From: Saprospiraceae bacterium
Lineage (GTDB): Bacteria; Bacteroidota; Bacteroidia; Chitinophagales; Saprospiraceae
Assembly (NCBI GenBank): GCA_016722295.1
Contig: JADKGL010000026.1
Location: 310,001 to 374,000, forward strand
Direction: 5' to 3'
DNA length: 64,000 nt
In this document: positions 63,895-64,000 of the stretch, one piece after another
Layout of the letters: each line of letters starts with the position of its first letter
Numbering within the stretch: the first letter of the stretch is position 1
Notes under the pieces: generated by a model
Told to the model about the DNA's origin: nothing
Seen by the model: only the letters and a program-made list of their open reading frames with translations
Databases searched by the model: none
Program-made: the position numbers and the translations under genes

Positions 63895-64000
63895 ATGAAA
63901 CGGATTGTATCTTTCAATGTTAATGGACTTAGAGCAGCCCAAACTAAAGGATTGTCGGAATGGCTAAAAGCTGAAAATTTCGACGTCGTTTGTTTTCAAG
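63895..64000 (+). CDS. xth: Exodeoxyribonuclease III, 5' part (cut by window end)
   Basis: The ATG at 63895 opens a frame that runs to the window edge, MKRIVSFNVNGLRAAQTKG and then AENFDVVCFQ. This is the characteristic N-terminus of ExoIII-type AP endonucleases, with the metal-binding Asn in the FNVNGLRA motif. The enzyme cuts DNA at abasic sites and degrades 3' ends. An in-frame ATG at 63874 would add seven residues but spoils the usual start. Only 35 codons are visible, so completeness cannot be judged. It is divergent from the RlmI-like gene. Confidence 0.85.
   Translation, partial: MKRIVSFNVNGLRAAQTKGLSEWLKAENFDVVCFQ

Noticed and set aside
1..64000. tRNA, rRNA, prophage or transposase genes
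   Set aside because: I looked in the larger gaps and among the open frames and saw no cloverleaf, rRNA segment, integrase or transposase sequence.

Overview
The window reads as a chromosomal stretch of an AT-rich Bacteroidota bacterium, most likely of the Saprospirales/Saprospiraceae type. This rests on several cargo proteins with type IX secretion (T9SS) C-terminal sorting domains, one with a gliding-motility-associated C-terminal domain, a DUF5686 protein, outer-membrane beta-barrel proteins with carboxypeptidase-regulatory N-termini, DUF6428 beside ArsR, TAnnTTTG-type promoter boxes and mostly absent Shine-Dalgarno sequences. I see no rRNA, tRNA, CRISPR array, phage or transposase.

Layout. 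31-13256 (minus) is an envelope and signalling block. It holds a DUF5686 outer-membrane protein and then two consecutive gene sets, each with a lipoprotein, an ECF-type sigma factor and an overlapping gene for a protein with one inner-membrane helix, a long periplasmic linker and a C-terminal beta-barrel. That architecture matches dual membrane-spanning anti-sigma factors. A large T9SS cargo protein follows the second set. 13350-22115 carries a TPR-like protein with secG, phoH, arsR/DUF6428, a frameshifted EamA transporter, sodA-cutC, moxR, a truncated surface-protein remnant and a FISUMP/T9SS protein. Two copies of a structured repeat (15482-15721 and 19312-19544) sit here, with hairpins whose stems co-vary. 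22149-26587 (minus) holds a Smr protein and a PASTA protein overlapping a double-length D-Ala-D-Ala ligase. 26773-37406 (mostly plus) has a secreted GH30-like hydrolase, two DinB proteins, a biotin carrier protein, a Zn-ribbon protein with an unusually strong ribosome binding site, topoisomerase IV/gyrase subunit A, murA (active-site Cys replaced by Asp), a POT peptide transporter and a small acidic protein.

37561-41954 is a decayed or error-prone zone: a coiled-coil nuclease-like gene with one frameshift and a long surface-protein gene with at least three, the latter containing four near-identical 156-bp repeats. 42106-47811 has DUF3703, a methyltransferase, polA and lpxD. A lolD-type ABC ATPase pseudogene lies at 48440-48928. 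49083-53121 (minus) is a tight operon of an outer-membrane receptor-like barrel, a membrane protein and an ABC ATPase. 53292-55236 pairs an LpxH-like phosphatase with a glycosyltransferase. The end holds nhaA, a deacetylase/formyltransferase pair, a dockerin-like T9SS protein, a GldE/CorC-type protein, a LysE exporter, an RlmI-like methyltransferase and the first 106 bases of an exonuclease III gene.

Common threads are building and monitoring the envelope (murA, ddl, PASTA, lpxD, lpxH-like, sigma/anti-sigma sets) and exporting adhesive or degradative surface proteins by T9SS. Three genes are interrupted by 1-nt changes, mostly in homopolymers. These could be real decay or consensus errors, and the raw reads would decide. 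All family names are from my reading of the sequence; no search was run.
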